Assembly (NCBI GenBank): GCA_014529385.2
Contig: CM043969.1
Coordinates: forward strand, 13,341,446-13,405,445
Source of the DNA: Adiantum capillus-veneris
Lineage: Eukaryota; Streptophyta; Polypodiopsida; Polypodiales; Pteridaceae
Direction: 5' to 3'
DNA length: 64,000 bases
The stretch's first letter is position 1. Each line of letters starts with the position of its first letter. Of the stretch, positions 36,171 to 48,087 are shown in pieces. Made by a program: the position numbers and the translations under genes. Below the pieces are notes generated by a model that had not been told where the DNA came from, did not search any database, and saw nothing but the letters and a program-made list of their open reading frames with translations.

Positions 36171-36522
36171 TGTGAGCGGGATGGAAACACACAGAAAGCC
36201 TCTATAATGACCCGTCACACACTCTTGGGATGATATACACACACACTATGGGGCACCACTCGGCTTATACAACCCAGTTGGCCGAGACAGGGAACACACT
36301 GATGGAGTGAGAGGAGAGAGACTACCCGTTTACCCACTCCACACAGAGAGAGAGAGAGACACACACACCCCTAAAAACTCAGCTCAAAAGAGGAGAATTT
36401 CTGATGTTTAGATACAACTAAGCTTGGGCCAACACTAATGGGGCAAATAGCTCACACAATATGGATAAAATATGCCAGATACAATCACAAATTGGAGCAG
36501 AAGCTTCGCTCATAGGAGAAGC
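36171..36522 (-). repeat. Element A 5' LTR (partial)
   Basis: Starts TGTGAGCGGGATGGAAACAC and matches 18383-18733 with small indels in the CA and GA tracts. Homology ends abruptly after CATAGGAGAAGC near 36522, consistent with truncation by another event or the true LTR border. Confidence 0.85.
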
Positions 36523-38335
36523 TAAAAGAAATGGCCACTAATACAGTGGACCTATCTTAAGCCTTTTAGACTTATTGATCTAGTATTTACCGCATTTAAC
36601 CACATAGTCTAGGACAAGACTATAAGTCTTGTTTACACCTAGGTGTCCCACACTTGGACTATCGTGACACTCATAGAGTATCTATTCCCTAATATCTTCC
36701 TCTTTTGGGATACATACTCTACCTTTGTAGAGTAATTAGACATCATCTATGAAAAAATTCTTACACTTGAATCCTTTTAAAGCACACGTTGTCAATTCTT
36801 CATTCTCATTTGAAATCTCTTGTTTTGAGCTGTCTTTATTTAACTCCAAGGGTCAAATTTTGATGATTTGAATTTCACAATAAGACTATGAAGTGCTAAA
36901 TGAGCCTTTAAATCCCTCATTGCAACTTGGTGTTTATTTTGAAAACAAATCCATATAATTTGACCATATAAGGCATATCGCCTGATTCACAAGAAGCATC
37001 ATAACACCACACCTACATTTGTCAACAATCAACCAAAATGCACCATAGGCATATCCAACTAACACATCCGCCCTGTCTGGAGTTCCAAAAGCATAAATAT
37101 TGCATGCCACATTCAACCCAACCGATAGAGACAACTCAAGTGACTCATCACCTGGCATCTTGGCTTCACTAGCCATAGCAACAACCTGCAAATCCTGCAC
37201 CCAAGTAGCTAAAAGCATTGTGTGAAGGTAAATTTGTTGATATCCAAATCACAAAAGTATCCCCGCAGCACACATATCCCTAGCATAGGCATCCACATAG
37301 CTGAGATTGGACTCATATATGCCAAACCCCTTCTCATCATCATAAGCATACTCATCATCACACATAACTTTATCCACATCATAATCATGGCTAGCACCAC
37401 TATCCATAGCTTCTAGCATGGGTTCATCAGTCTCTATCTCAATGGTGGTACTACGCAACCAGGTTTTGAAGGCTACAAGGTAAGTGCCTGGGATGATCAC
37501 CTTGAATATGGGTGTATTCAAGGCAATTGAGGGGAAGAGAGGAGCTACACATGTGGAGAGCTCCATCATCATCTTTGATGGGCACTCACATAGTGTATTA
37601 TTGTTCTACTGTGTAGTGTTGTGCATCTCCCCTCTCTCTTTTCCCACAATTAGCAGCCTGACACTGTCTCGGCTCACCTTTTGAACCCCATATCCCCGTT
37701 AGAGTCAGATCTTATGGAGGAGCCTATGGTCCTTCTGGATCTAAGATACATAAAAATTAAAGCAGAAGCTTTTTTTAAGTACTTGGTGATGACTGTTTCC
37801 TTTCAAATGATTGGGGTTGATGCGTGCAAAGGATGCAAGTGCAATAGAAGTATTTTGTTTTTAATGGAAGGGAGTACAATGTCCTTTTTGGATGGTCACT
37901 CAAAATGGATTGCCACATTAGTGTCTTTAAGCCAACTTTAGAAGCACTTTGATCACCATGAGTCTTCAAAGAGAAATAATTTGAAGGTTATGATAACACT
38001 TTATTACGCTTAAGCATAAGATAATGAGCTATGAGTTAGATCTAGAGCTTGATGGAAAGAGAGAATGATATACAATGAACTCAAGGAACAAATTAAGAGA
38101 GTTTTGGAGCTATAGCTTGAGGACAAGAGAGAAGTTAAGAAGCTTGAGAATGAGCGAGATATCAAGCATGAAAGGGAGATAGAGATCGTAATTACATATT
38201 ACTTAATCAAGATCAAACCATGGACTTAATGGAGATTATCTACCTTCTTCTATGCAGATCCTCTTGGTGATTATCCCTTCTCTCTCTCTCTCTCTCTCCA
38301 GAGTTACTTTTGTTTGCATATGGCTGTCCCTCATT
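36523..38335. other. Unassigned sequence with short reading frames
   Basis: Minus-strand frames at 36934-37218 and 37249-37572 and a plus-strand frame at 37681-37941 show no recognisable motifs. A charged heptad-like stretch (ELKEQIKRVLEL, then LENERDIKHEREIEI) around 38070-38190 plus suggests a coiled-coil relic. A (TC)n tract lies at 38280-38298. Confidence 0.3.
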
Positions 38336-38649
38336 ATGCACGGAGTTGGTTACATATCGGCGTGCATGCCTTTGTGGCGAGGCCGCCCAAGCTGGTTTGA
38401 GAATCAACTGCAACCAGCCAGGAAGGGTTGACTAGAAGGTTTGGACCATGCACCTCGACCTCATGAGGCTAGTGCTCTACCACTCCACCTGCATGCGTGT
38501 GTTGATGGACATGTGGGCCCAACTGATGTTAGCTAAGCACTTGGTGTAGACCCACTGAAAACTTGAGTGACTGGCCTTGCCAGTCACGCTCACCTACAGT
38601 GTGGCTAGCAGGCCGATATTTATCTAGAGCTGTTATGCACGGAGTTGGG
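38336..38649. mobile_element. Short insertion with 16-bp flanking repeats (SINE or MITE)
   Basis: TTATGCACGGAGTTGG occurs on both sides of about 282 bp of unique sequence, as a target duplication would. On the minus strand inside it GTGGAGTGGTAGAGCACTAGC resembles a tRNA D-arm/A-box, with a B-box-like GGTCCAAACC about 30 bp later. That favours a tRNA-derived SINE. The tRNA-like part is not at the outer end, and weak inverted ends (ATATCGGC) would instead suit a MITE. Confidence 0.5.
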
Positions 38650-39163
38650 AGCCACCTTTCATGCAAGTGTGGCTCCCAACATCTCCTACAGGTGTCACCC
38701 TAGCTAATGGTAGCCCTCCACCCGATTGCAGCCTCAACTTGCTCATGTGAATCCTCCGCGTTCTCCATGCCGCCCAAGGAGCTCGCCCCCCTCTCTACTA
38801 ACGGCGTGTATTGGTCTCCTTTTGGCCAACTACCCGATGACCTGCATGCCGCACTCCTACTTTGCACACGTGTCCCTTATCATAAGCTCCTCCTCCCTCT
38901 TGTAGAGCTCATCTGCAGCTCATCATCCAATTCTTCTCAAACCCCCAGTTGGTTCCCCCTCAGCTGCAAAACCAACACCCTTCTTTTCCCTCTGTCAGTT
39001 CTTGTTGGAACTCCTTGCATGTCATGCTTTGGCCACATGTTGGATCAATGGTGTCCTTAATGCCGAGTTGATGGCGGCACTGATATTTCCATAGCCTTAT
39101 AATAGTTTAACTCATTTTGATAGTTTTTTTTTAGTAGCGGGATATTCCATACGGGATGGCTAC
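38650..39163. other. No gene recognised
   Basis: A plus-strand open frame of 117 codons (38707-39060) is Ser/Pro/Cys/Leu-rich and has no motif. I regard it as doubtful. Confidence 0.3.
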
Positions 39164-39790
39164 TTGATGAAGAAAATGATGTTGTGCACTACACAACCAT
39201 TGAGGAAAAAGGTTCTAACCAAATGCCAATGTACACCATTTATGGGTCACAGCGGAATTGATACCACCTTGAAAGGTGTAGAGCGATACTTCTTTTGGCT
39301 GAGACTCAAGAAGGATGAGGATTATTTTGTACACAGTTGCTTGGTATGCCATAAGGTCAAGTTTTACAGGCATAAAGCACAGGGATTGTTACAGCCTTTA
39401 CTCATTCCCATCCGCCCCTGGAAAAGTATTGTTATGGATTTCATTTTTTATCTCCCGAAGACACAGAGCGGGCACGATGGTATCTGGATTGTTATTGACA
39501 GATTTAGCAAGCAAGCTCATTTCATTCCAGTGAAGAAAACAATCAAGCCATATCATTTAGCGAGACTGTTCATTGCCCAGATATTCAAATTACATGGCAT
39601 GCCTGAGACCATATTCTCTGATAGAGATCCCCAATTCACGAGTTTGTTTTGGAAGGCTTTTTGGTATAACATTGGCACACGGTTGCAATTCTCGTCATAT
39701 TTCCACCCACAAACAGATGGGCAATCTGAGATTGCAAATTCAGACGTACTGGATTTTTTGAAGTCTTACATTTCTGATCAGAATACTTAA
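39164..39790 (+). pseudogene. Orphan Ty3/gypsy integrase fragment
   Basis: A plus-strand frame of 208 codons contains the HHCC finger (H...H before CLVCHKVK) and DDE core: Asp in VMDFIFYLPKTQSGHDG, Asp in IFSDRDPQF, Glu in QTDGQSEIANS. The sequence pattern (FHPQTDGQSE) is chromovirus-like and unlike elements A, B and H. It also lies on the opposite strand. The frame stops just after the core, and no RT, RNase H or LTR is seen beside it. It is a truncated insertion or a relic broken by later events. Confidence 0.88.
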
Positions 39791-40031
39791 TGGAAAAAGT
39801 TTTTCCCCTTGTTTTTTGACCTCTATGTACGTAAATCTATGCGCGTTTCTTTCTTTTTGTGTTTAACAGGGTTTGGTTACTAAAATGCCACGTAATTTGT
39901 ATTATCTCCTTTTATATTAGTATTGACCTCGCTCCAAAAAGCAAAGCAATTTTGTTGAAAAGAGATAAAACAATGTGATTTTCTATGTTAAAAACTTCTT
40001 GGTTTAAAGAAAAAGGCACCCCTTGAACTCG
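39791..40031. other. No gene recognised
   Basis: AT-rich spacer between the integrase fragment and the minisatellite. Confidence 0.4.
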
Positions 40032-40349
40032 CTTGGGCGTTGCCCCAAACCCCACGGGGGCTGCCGCCCCTCGACCTTGCTCGGGGCATTGCCCCGAACC
40101 CCACAGGGGTTGCCGCCCCTTGACCCCGCTTGGGGTGCTGTCTCAAACCCCGTGGGGATTGCCGTCCCTCGACCCTACGCAGGGCATTTCCCTGAACCCC
40201 ACAGGGGCTATCACCCCTTGACCCCGCTTGGGGTGCTGTCCCGAACCCAGCGGGGTCTTTCTCCCCTGGATCCTTCTCGGGGCGTTGCCCCAGACCCCAC
40301 GGTGGCTGCCGTCCCTAGACCCCGCTTGGGGTGCTACTCCAAACCCCAC
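40032..40349. repeat. GC-rich 49-bp minisatellite, about 6.5 copies
   Basis: Units start CTTGGGG or CTCGGGG at 40032, 40080, 40129 and then every 49 bp to 40325. Copies 3, 5 and 7 share GGTGCTGT-like starts, while 2, 4 and 6 share GGGC(A/G)TT-like starts, giving a 98-bp dimer pattern. It is much more GC-rich than its surroundings. Open frames over it are Pro/Arg repeats and not genes. Confidence 0.95.
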
Positions 40350-40503
40350 TCTTACCGCTTGTTGCACCACCCTATTCCACTTTCTCAATTGTGGTCTATC
40401 TTAGATAAGCTATGTATCTAAAACACAGTCTCTTTCCTTGCTTCACAACTCACCAAGGACAATCAACATAAATAAGTGGTGAAAAATGACTCTATTTTGG
40501 AGC

Positions 40504-41362
40504 TCAGAAGAGTGAGAATGAGTCTGATAGTCCATTGTTAAGTGCCGCTCTAGCTCGGGAATTTCCTAGTAGCATTTGAACATACCTTACAATCCTCGGA
40601 CCAAAACCCATCGTAACTAAACATTCTAAAATAAAGGACCATTCTAGCCTGTCATAGGCTTTGTCAAAGTCAACCTTGACGAAGACGTAGTCTTGGTTAG
40701 ATACTTCCGCATATTGTATCCTTCCCACATGGCTATGACTGCTTCTACTGTCCTCCAAGGCTTTTGATGAAGCCTTTTTGTTCAGTGCACAACCACTCGG
40801 AGAGGGCTGGGGCAATCCTAAGAGCTATGGCCTTAGGAAAGATTTTGTAGGTAGAGGTTAGGATTGTCAATGGTCTCCAGTTGGAGATAATTTCCTTAGG
40901 ACCTTTTTTGTGTAACAGTTTGATGATGCATGTGCTAAGGTGTATTGGGAGGGCCCCATGTTTAACAGATTCTTCCCAGACTATACGAAGGATTGGTGCG
41001 ATGACATCTCTAAAGGTTTGATAAAACTCATCTGGGAGGCCATCTATGCCCGGGGTCTTCTTTGGCTTGAGTGAATCAATGGCCCTTTTGATTCCCCCTA
41101 TTGAGAGCTCCGAGTCGAGTTGAACACTTAAGTGGGGTGGGACTACTCTCTTCCTACAATTTCTTATGATTCCCCTTGCCAGAGTAACAACCTCATCTTG
41201 TCCTTCTGGTGGACTGAATAGTTGAGCAAAGTGTTCCCTTGCTATTTCTAGATTATTCTCTTCGGAGGTTGCTTTGCCTGTAGTACCTACTAGCATTGGG
41301 ACAAGCTCTCTCTGATGTTTATTCCTAAGGCTCCTAAACATAACCTTGGTAGGTTTGTCCAC
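40504..41362 (-). pseudogene. LINE reverse transcriptase (partial)
   Basis: Two overlapping minus-strand frames. 40745-41362 carries LKPKKTPGIDGLPDEFYQTF, then LLHKKGPKEIISNWRPLTIL and TEQKGFIKS. 40504-40815 carries VFVKVDFDKAYDRLEWSFI and MGFGP. These are conserved blocks 1-4 of non-LTR RT, the first catalytic Asp being in DFDKAYD. The frame changes near 40790. Everything downstream, including the second catalytic motif, is absent, so the element is truncated here. Confidence 0.93.
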
Positions 41363-41496
41363 CTTACCTGCCCACCATTCACAAAAGAATATTTATGTAT
41401 GGTGAAGAGTAACGTCTTCCTCTATCTTAAGATGATGCCTAAGAGTAGCTATTCTATTCTGAATGTCAGTTTCCTCAGCGTTGCACGCCTCTAGTT

Positions 41497-42420
41497 CTAT
41501 GAGCTCATTGTAGATGGCGACCTTCCTTTCCTTCGTGTCTCTGTTACCCTTTTCCTAAAGGTGACCAGAGAGTGCTGTGTGTTGGCAATAGCCAGATTCC
41601 AAGCTTTGGTTGGCGTGATGCCCTTCGAGAAATCTTGAACCCATATTGCTTTGATGCTTTCTTGTACCTCCCCTAGCCGAAAGAGTGATGAATCGGTGTG
41701 AAACCAATGATTCTGAATTTTGTTGCATTTATCATCCAAAGTGATTTTTAAGGGGTAGTGATCAGAAGTGTAGGAGGTGAGTCTAGGTGCTACTTTAACT
41801 CTATTGAATTTCCTAGCCAGAGGCATGCTTAAGTAGCACCTATCAAGTCTATCCTTTCGAGAGCGTTCCTCTAGAGTAATTTTGCCAGCTGAAATTACCG
41901 CGTGCCTACATTTCGCTAGTTGCTCCTTGAGGTTCCCCCATTCTTGTTGCTCTGTACCTGCCCCACTATTTGCTCTTTCATTAGGTATAGATCCTCCATG
42001 GACTCAACCATGTTGAACTCCACGAATAGGAGGATCTGGCCCTTGAGCTGAGCGAGTTGACTCCACAACTTGGTTCGGTCTTTGATAGAGCCTCTTGCAT
42101 AAATGGACACCATCAGGCAATTGATCACGGACTCAACAGCTACTACTGCTACCCAGTATTCTCCTGTAGACGATAGTTGTTGATTAATCTTTCAACTCTA
42201 AGGGAGCCCCTGGTAGTTTCTCTCGATCCTCTGGTGTAAGTTGAGCGGAACCATTGATGCTCCTTCGGTATCAGTTGCAGTCTTTGAGCGAGCTCCTGTC
42301 CTGCTATTTTAATTTCTTAAAGACCTATGACTTCAATATGATAGTTCTGTATCCATGATTTGATCTTCTTAGCTTTATTAGGGTATGACAAACCCTTTAT
42401 ATTCCAAGAGAGCACCTTCA
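41497..42420 (-). pseudogene. LINE apurinic-like endonuclease
   Basis: The minus strand begins at an ATG at 42420 with MKVLSWNIKGLSYPNKAKK, the usual N-terminus of a plant LINE endonuclease. A stop replaces the residue before the E of the conserved QET-like motif (VIGL-stop-EIKI). Later, VEFNMVES at 41916-42128 stands for GDFNMV. RKDRLDRCYLS and YTSDHYPLKI near 41800-41870 match the C-terminal SDH block. The enzyme nicks target DNA for target-primed reverse transcription. Three frames are used, so it is defunct. Confidence 0.88.
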
Positions 42421-43126
42421 TTTATTGCTTCTTCTATCTTTGCGATCTTTGATCTGCGCCCTAGTGAAGGGCCTACCTCGGGGATCCCTACTTGGCTAGG
42501 GGCGAAGTTCTCTTTTTTGTGCTCATTATTGCTTAAGGTTTTTTTATCTATGGTGGTGGCTCTGTCTACCTTGTTCAAGATCTTCCACTCGGGATTCTGT
42601 GTCGTCATCCTCCTCAAAGTCTTGTTTAATAGAATCGGCCACCTACGAGTCTTCCCATTTTGGAAGTGAGGCTAGTAGTGCATATATGTTAGATGGTCTA
42701 GGTTTATGCTCTATCATTTGACTTCTTTTCTGCAACGGGTTGAGCCACCTTGGTGGTATGAGGGGAGACAGCTGCCGAGGGATTTTGGTTATTGCTCTAA
42801 CTCTTCTCAGAGCTGGCTGGGGTCTGATCTGGTTTTGGGTTTTTGATAACGCAGTCACGTACAAAGTGCCTTCTAGTTCCATAGTGGAAACAAGCATTTT
42901 CTAGGTATTTGTAGCTCAATGGTTGTTCAAAACATTCCCCATCATCTAGAGCAATCACCATAGCTTTTGGGAGGTCCTTTGAGATATCCATCTCGATTAA
43001 GGCTTGTGGGTGCCAGGAAGGGATGTAGTCCCCTCGTGGGCATCCTCCTAGTACCTTGCCACGCTGAGAGCCGATTACCCTAAGGTGGTTGTTAAAATGC
43101 AGTGGGGCAGGTTGGGGAACTCTACC
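42421..43126 (-). pseudogene. LINE ORF1, C-terminal part
   Basis: Minus-strand frames at 42643-43168 and 42378-42617 include GKVLGGCPRGDYIP, VIALDDGECFEQPLSYKYLE and a zinc-knuckle-like CFHYGTRRHFVRDC, whose second Cys is Tyr. These are typical of plant LINE ORF1 RNA-binding proteins. The open frame runs on into element E's LTR, but only as far as 43126-43131 is it LINE sequence. Confidence 0.85.
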
Positions 43127-43131
43127 CATAC
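43127..43131. repeat. Element E target-site duplication, left
   Basis: CATAC directly precedes the left LTR (43132) and is repeated at 48264-48268 after the right LTR. Confidence 0.85.
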
Positions 43132-43308
43132 TATAAGACCTAGGAGATTGTGATGTCGTTTCCACCATCCTACCACCCTATATATAGGCTGGCTACTAGC
43201 CGTAGCCATAATATGGATCCCCAGTCCACACTAGTCCATTCTGATCCCCTAGCTCAGGTCCCTGACCCCCTAAGTTGAGCCTTGCTCCTTAGGATCCTTG
43301 TCTTGACA
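43132..43308 (-). repeat. Element E 3' LTR
   Basis: From TATAAGACCTAGGAG to GTCTTGACA, homologous to 48088-48263. It contains a CCTATATATAGG motif near 43178 that could act as a TATA element. On the minus strand it starts TGTCAAGACAAGG after the purine tract. Confidence 0.92.
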
Positions 43309-43324
43309 TTACTCCCCCTTGGAG
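43309..43324 (-). promoter_or_regulatory. Element E polypurine tract
   Basis: The minus strand reads CTCCAAGGGGGAGTAA immediately before the LTR start TGTCAAG. This is the standard place for plus-strand priming. Confidence 0.8.
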
Positions 43325-45800
43325 AAGCGGTTTTGTCCTCAAAAACAAGAGTGGTGATATATTAATGTGTTCCACAATGGCATCATTCATGAATCCAGCT
43401 GTTCATTGGCAACCACCATGTGTTACCAACTCTTATCCAACATAGTGTGTAGACCCAATTTAGAATGCATACGAGCATGATAAATGAGTTATCCCAAAAA
43501 AAGATGTACTCAAAAGAGTACCTTTTTTCACTTTCTATGAAAGTAACTGGCTGATGTAACTTATCAACAATTTAGAAGTCCTTGACTTGCTCTCAAATTT
43601 CATTAGTAAACAACCCCACTATAACTAGTGTTCTAGGTTGAGAACCTGACTTAAACATGAAGAGACTAAACATCGTTGCAAACATGCTTTAACTTATGGT
43701 AAGCAAACTCCAAGTAGAGCAATAAATGCTTATTAATTGGATTTCTTGGTGCTAATGTATGCACTTTGCATAACCTTCAACACAAGATTACACTTTGTAA
43801 TCTGCCTATCCCATTGGATAACTAAGAGTACTGAGGTGTGTGTTTCCCCATGGTTTACAGACAGTTTTCCCAGATGACTGGTAAACGGGGATCACTATAT
43901 CGTACAACATTGCTGAAGAATCAACAATGTCCAGAATAACCACAAGCACCCAAACCGAGCCATAATCTCTATTGGTAGAGCCAAAAGTAATCTCATAGAG
44001 ATACTGCACATAGAATGCAAAATGCTTCGTAAGCAACAACTTGATGAATACACATGCCGTTCCAAATTCGTCTTTGCTAAACACTAGGGCCCATAACACC
44101 TAGTGTGCATGCATTTAGCAAAAAATAGATCCGAACCTTATCGCGAATACTTGCTCCTATCACACATTGAAGAGGAATGTAAATAGTTGTGGAAAGAAAC
44201 TAAATACTTTCTACTGCAATCAGTTGCAAGCCTTGCTGAACGTTTGGATCATAACAGAATGTGAAACATTAATCAAGTCTAGGTACAAACAATGAAACCT
44301 TTTCATTAACAACTCATAGGCTTGCTATATGCTAAAACAACCATCTGTAATGTTGTTTAGTTGCACTTGTACCTTAACAAGTCATTCTAAGTATCCAACA
44401 ATTTTTTGCTACAGAAATTGTTCCCAATACATCGTGCTGAAAATGGTCTAGAAAACAGATTTGATCAGCACCTAGGGACTTTGTCGTGACACATACTTGA
44501 AATAGGGGCGCCAGTGCCAGTTCCAGAGACTCATATTCTCCACATGTGGAATATGTCTCATGTAAGAATGTATGGAAAAATAACATCCTTCAAGTACAAA
44601 ATGTAGTTGTGCGTGGAGGTAACTGCAAACACTCTACGACGGGAGTGAGAGAGGCCCTCATTAGCCTTGCTCCACACTGGCTAAACCGAACTCCGTGAGT
44701 TCCTAGACCATGGTACATCCCATGAGACAACATGTGCCAAATAAACTCTACAAGTGGGTCTATAACTGCATAATGCAGAAACTTATTTTGGACACTACAA
44801 CCCAAATTTCTTGGCTCTTACATGACCTTGTCATTTCCCTTAAGAGCAAAGAATGGATGATAACATAGATTATGCATCCTACGTGGAAAAGGAAAATAAA
44901 AAAGAAATAAAACCAAATCAGATGCATACCTGAAGGTTGAACATAGTATTCACGTATCCGTAATGAAAGGCACCTACCCAAAGTTCTTGCCTGCCAAGGC
45001 CTAGGAGCACTAATTGAAAATTAGTGTAATGCAAGTAGTATGGCACATGTAACCTTGGGTGTTTCCGTTGCAATCCAGACCCCTTGGTTAAAACAACATT
45101 GTCAAACCCCTTGGTTAAATGTTGCATGAAAACTGCTCAACGAGCAGCCGGCGGCCCTTGACCTATATGCAGGACCCCCCGTGGGTTTGCCCTTGGCATT
45201 TCAGCCCTTTGGAAGTGGAAAATTATTCACTACCCCTTGGTAGTTTGGGGAATTCTTTCCTTGAAAATGCAAGTGTGAAGGTTCCAAGAATTGACCATCA
45301 ACACGTACTAAGTGATTTAGTAAGCACGAGCCAGGTCGTACCCCAAAACTGTACTCATATAGACGCTCATAGATAAAATAGGAGATCCACGAAAGTTGGA
45401 ATCGTATTCACAACTATATACTTTCCGAACCCAAAAATCCTAGTGAACAATCGTGCAGTTTGAAATGCTGGCTTCATCCATACACCGTGGTAGAGATAAG
45501 CCCTTACAAGTTTAAGACGTTCAAAAACTCAACTTGAATTTCACATGTAACGTGTGGAGTGCTAAAATAATGCCCAAAAAATCACTAATTTCAAGACTCT
45601 TGCTTGACCATCATACTCGATGGGTACTCAACGAAATAGAATTGTGCGATCTTGAAAGGAAGCAGTTATGGATTACCAACATATGTCTCTTAGCCTTTCC
45701 AAAATAGGTGGCAATAGATGGCTTTTAACCCTTCATGTTATCGTATTGACATAGAAAGTTGCAATAAAATCATGCCTTGTTTCACCTTTCCCACATAGAA

Positions 45801-45850
<50 letters not shown>

Positions 45851-48074
45851 TGGGCTGTGGAAATCCCCTTATTCTAATGTGTTGTATGCCTTGTGCAGAC
45901 CATATCTGTGTCATACGTTATCCTATAAGCATACATCAGTGTAATTGTACCATGCCCCCATGGAGAGAGGTACCAGAGGTCACATTTTGAAAACAGCAAC
46001 GACTGAGCTCATCCTTGACAGAGTAGCTAGTGTCATAGCGGAATTGTATGCAATGATGGGTGTTGTACGTCCATTAGACTAGCATGCCATGCATACATAT
46101 CAAAAAATAGAATGATAAGCCCTTGCTTCAATGACAGTCTCAACCATGTAAGCCGTCGGGTATACGTGCCTTGCACAATTACGCTAGCATGGATACATCA
46201 CAGTGCACCGTTGTGTAAACTGTGAGCTTATATCCACATAGTGCCAAAGACATGTGCCATTATCATTGATTTGAAGCTTCACATGAAGTCTTGGCAAAGC
46301 ACTTTGCGTTGTACAATGGCTTCTTATGGAGTCTACCCAAGCACTTTGCTTTGCACAGCAGAGAGGGAGTTTTTCAAAATGAAAAGTAAAACAAAGACAA
46401 GAACAAACATAACTTGAAATGTGGTAGTTTGCTTGAATCCGGCTCCTAGCCATATGTACGCCATGAGTGAGGTAGCGGATGTATCATATACACACTCTTG
46501 TGTGAGTTAGAAAATCTGCAAACAATGTGGAAATTTTTCCCAAGCTCGTATGGTATTAGCTTATTCCAAACGTTGGAAACCGCTATGCCAAATGTGGGAA
46601 GGAAAGTCATGCTTCACATAAGGTAGGGAGCCATGCTCGGCTATTGGAGGATCATAATCTAGGTTTACTGCATCGATGGCAGACAACGGGCCTAGGAGCT
46701 CTTGCCTAGCATTGCTTGCTAACACTGTGAAAGAATAATTAGAAGGGTTGAATAAACCCTGGTTGTGTAGCCCAACCAGATGATGTTGCCTACACAAACT
46801 CATAAGCCTTGCTGAATTTCTATTCCCACAGGCCTTGCCTGTACGTGCTTACATAACCAATATACCTTGGGTATACGGAGCCTGTTCCAATCTAAGGACT
46901 GATGGATTACCGATATACCCATATACGACCATGTGTTCATGTTCAAGGTCAAAACAAAATGTGAAGAAACTTGACCATGTCGATCCACCATCTCGTTGTT
47001 AGGACTCCATATTAAAAGCATATAATTGTAACAATCCATATCTAGTGCAAGCATATAAACAAAGTGTACCTGAGTTTCCGTGTTCATAAACAAAAAAAAT
47101 CAGTCGACCATGCCAACATCTGCACCATACCGAGTGCAGGCCTTGCCTGTACTTGTCTCAATGCAGTTGAATGACAATACCGATTGGTACCAACCTCATA
47201 ACCGTTTAGAATAAGATCGCAATTCTTCGCAGGTCATTATTGAGAATAAGTGTCGACATGGTAGTTCAGCTTTGGCTACTATCGTCGCATTAATCATTTG
47301 TACCTGTGTGACTTGAAAACTTCAAGTAAATGAAAAAAAAAATTAACCTTTCTGAGAACTTACCTCCCTTGCATGGAAAATTTTATGCATGTTGTCAAAT
47401 CTACCAATCATATGACAAGCCGATCGCTTTCATGATGGCTGGACAGTCACTACCATGCTGCACCTTGCACATTCTACGTCTCGCATGGTCGATGCATGCA
47501 ACCCGGACTGCTCTCTGTTAATATGTTGTGGGAGAGGCCCCTTAGGGTGGCCTTAGGGCACTTGAGGGTGCCCAAATCGTTTTTGTTTTAAAAAAATGGA
47601 AAATAGCCTGGCGATGGCGGTGGACCTGCAGCTCCGAGGCAGAGGAAAGCTATGGCAGCGTCTACAAGCCGCGAGGGCATATGCCCCTGTGTCGAAAATT
47701 CATCTCTACTGCAGCGCGAGCCCAACTAGCCCACCTGTGAGCATTTTCGTGGAAATCAATCCCAATACTCCTTTCATGCAAGCGATTGTTCCCGCAACTA
47801 TGTCTTTTCGGCTTTGCAAGGGACAATGCCCATGGCCATGCCTCGTTCTTCTTCTTGAGCATGCAAAGGCATGCAAGCATGTCGTGAGAGAGAGAGAGAA
47901 AGACATTGAGAGAGCCCTCTTGACAGCACCATAGCCTTCGATGGGCAAGAGAGAGCCATTCACTCCTTCGAGAGAGAAGCTCCATGGAGAGCTCGCTGAA
48001 AATGAACGAGAGCAAGACCATGCATGCCTCATGCAACCGATCTCCTTCCTTCCTCTATGGCCCCTTCTCCCGGA
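43325..48074 (-). other. Element E internal region, no coding domain
   Basis: About 4.75 kb with only short unrelated open frames on both strands (longest about 124 codons, near 47662-48036). None shows gag, protease, RT or integrase motifs. It contains a GA array (45804-45846). The phrase GCCTTGCCTGTAC recurs at 46830 and 47140, hinting at internal repetition. Confidence 0.7.
45804..45846. repeat. (GA)n microsatellite
   Basis: About 21 GA units inside element E. Confidence 0.96.
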
Positions 48075-48086
48075 GCTCTAATACCA
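48075..48086 (-). promoter_or_regulatory. Element E primer-binding site (initiator Met tRNA type)
   Basis: The minus strand reads TGGTATTAGAGC one base inside the right LTR. It matches the well-known plant iMet primer site TGGTATCAGAGC at 11 of 12 positions. Confidence 0.88.
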
Positions 48087-48087
48087 A

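Larger units (their letters stand above)
18383..36522 (-). mobile_element. Element A: Ty3/gypsy retrotransposon split by nested element B
   Basis: Copies of one LTR lie at 18383 and 36171, in direct orientation. Reading the minus strand from right to left the order is LTR, candidate primer site, gag, protease, [element B], RT, RNase H, archaeal-type RNase H, integrase, LTR. RT before integrase defines Ty3/gypsy. The extra RNase H is an established trait of the plant Tat lineage. Frameshifts are numerous, so A is dead. The right LTR is homologous for only about 352 bp and may be truncated, and no target duplication was resolved. Confidence 0.85.

Noticed and set aside
38380..38500. Functional tRNA gene on the minus strand
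   Set aside because: Only A- and B-box-like strings are present. No acceptor stem or complete cloverleaf could be drawn.
40032..40349. Possible CRISPR-like array
   Set aside because: The repeats are contiguous and diverged with no unique spacers, and the window is eukaryotic.
40023..40421. 132-codon Pro/Gly-rich plus-strand frame and an opposite-strand frame
   Set aside because: The frames come from the 49-bp minisatellite, which lacks stops because of its GC-rich composition. There are no protein motifs.
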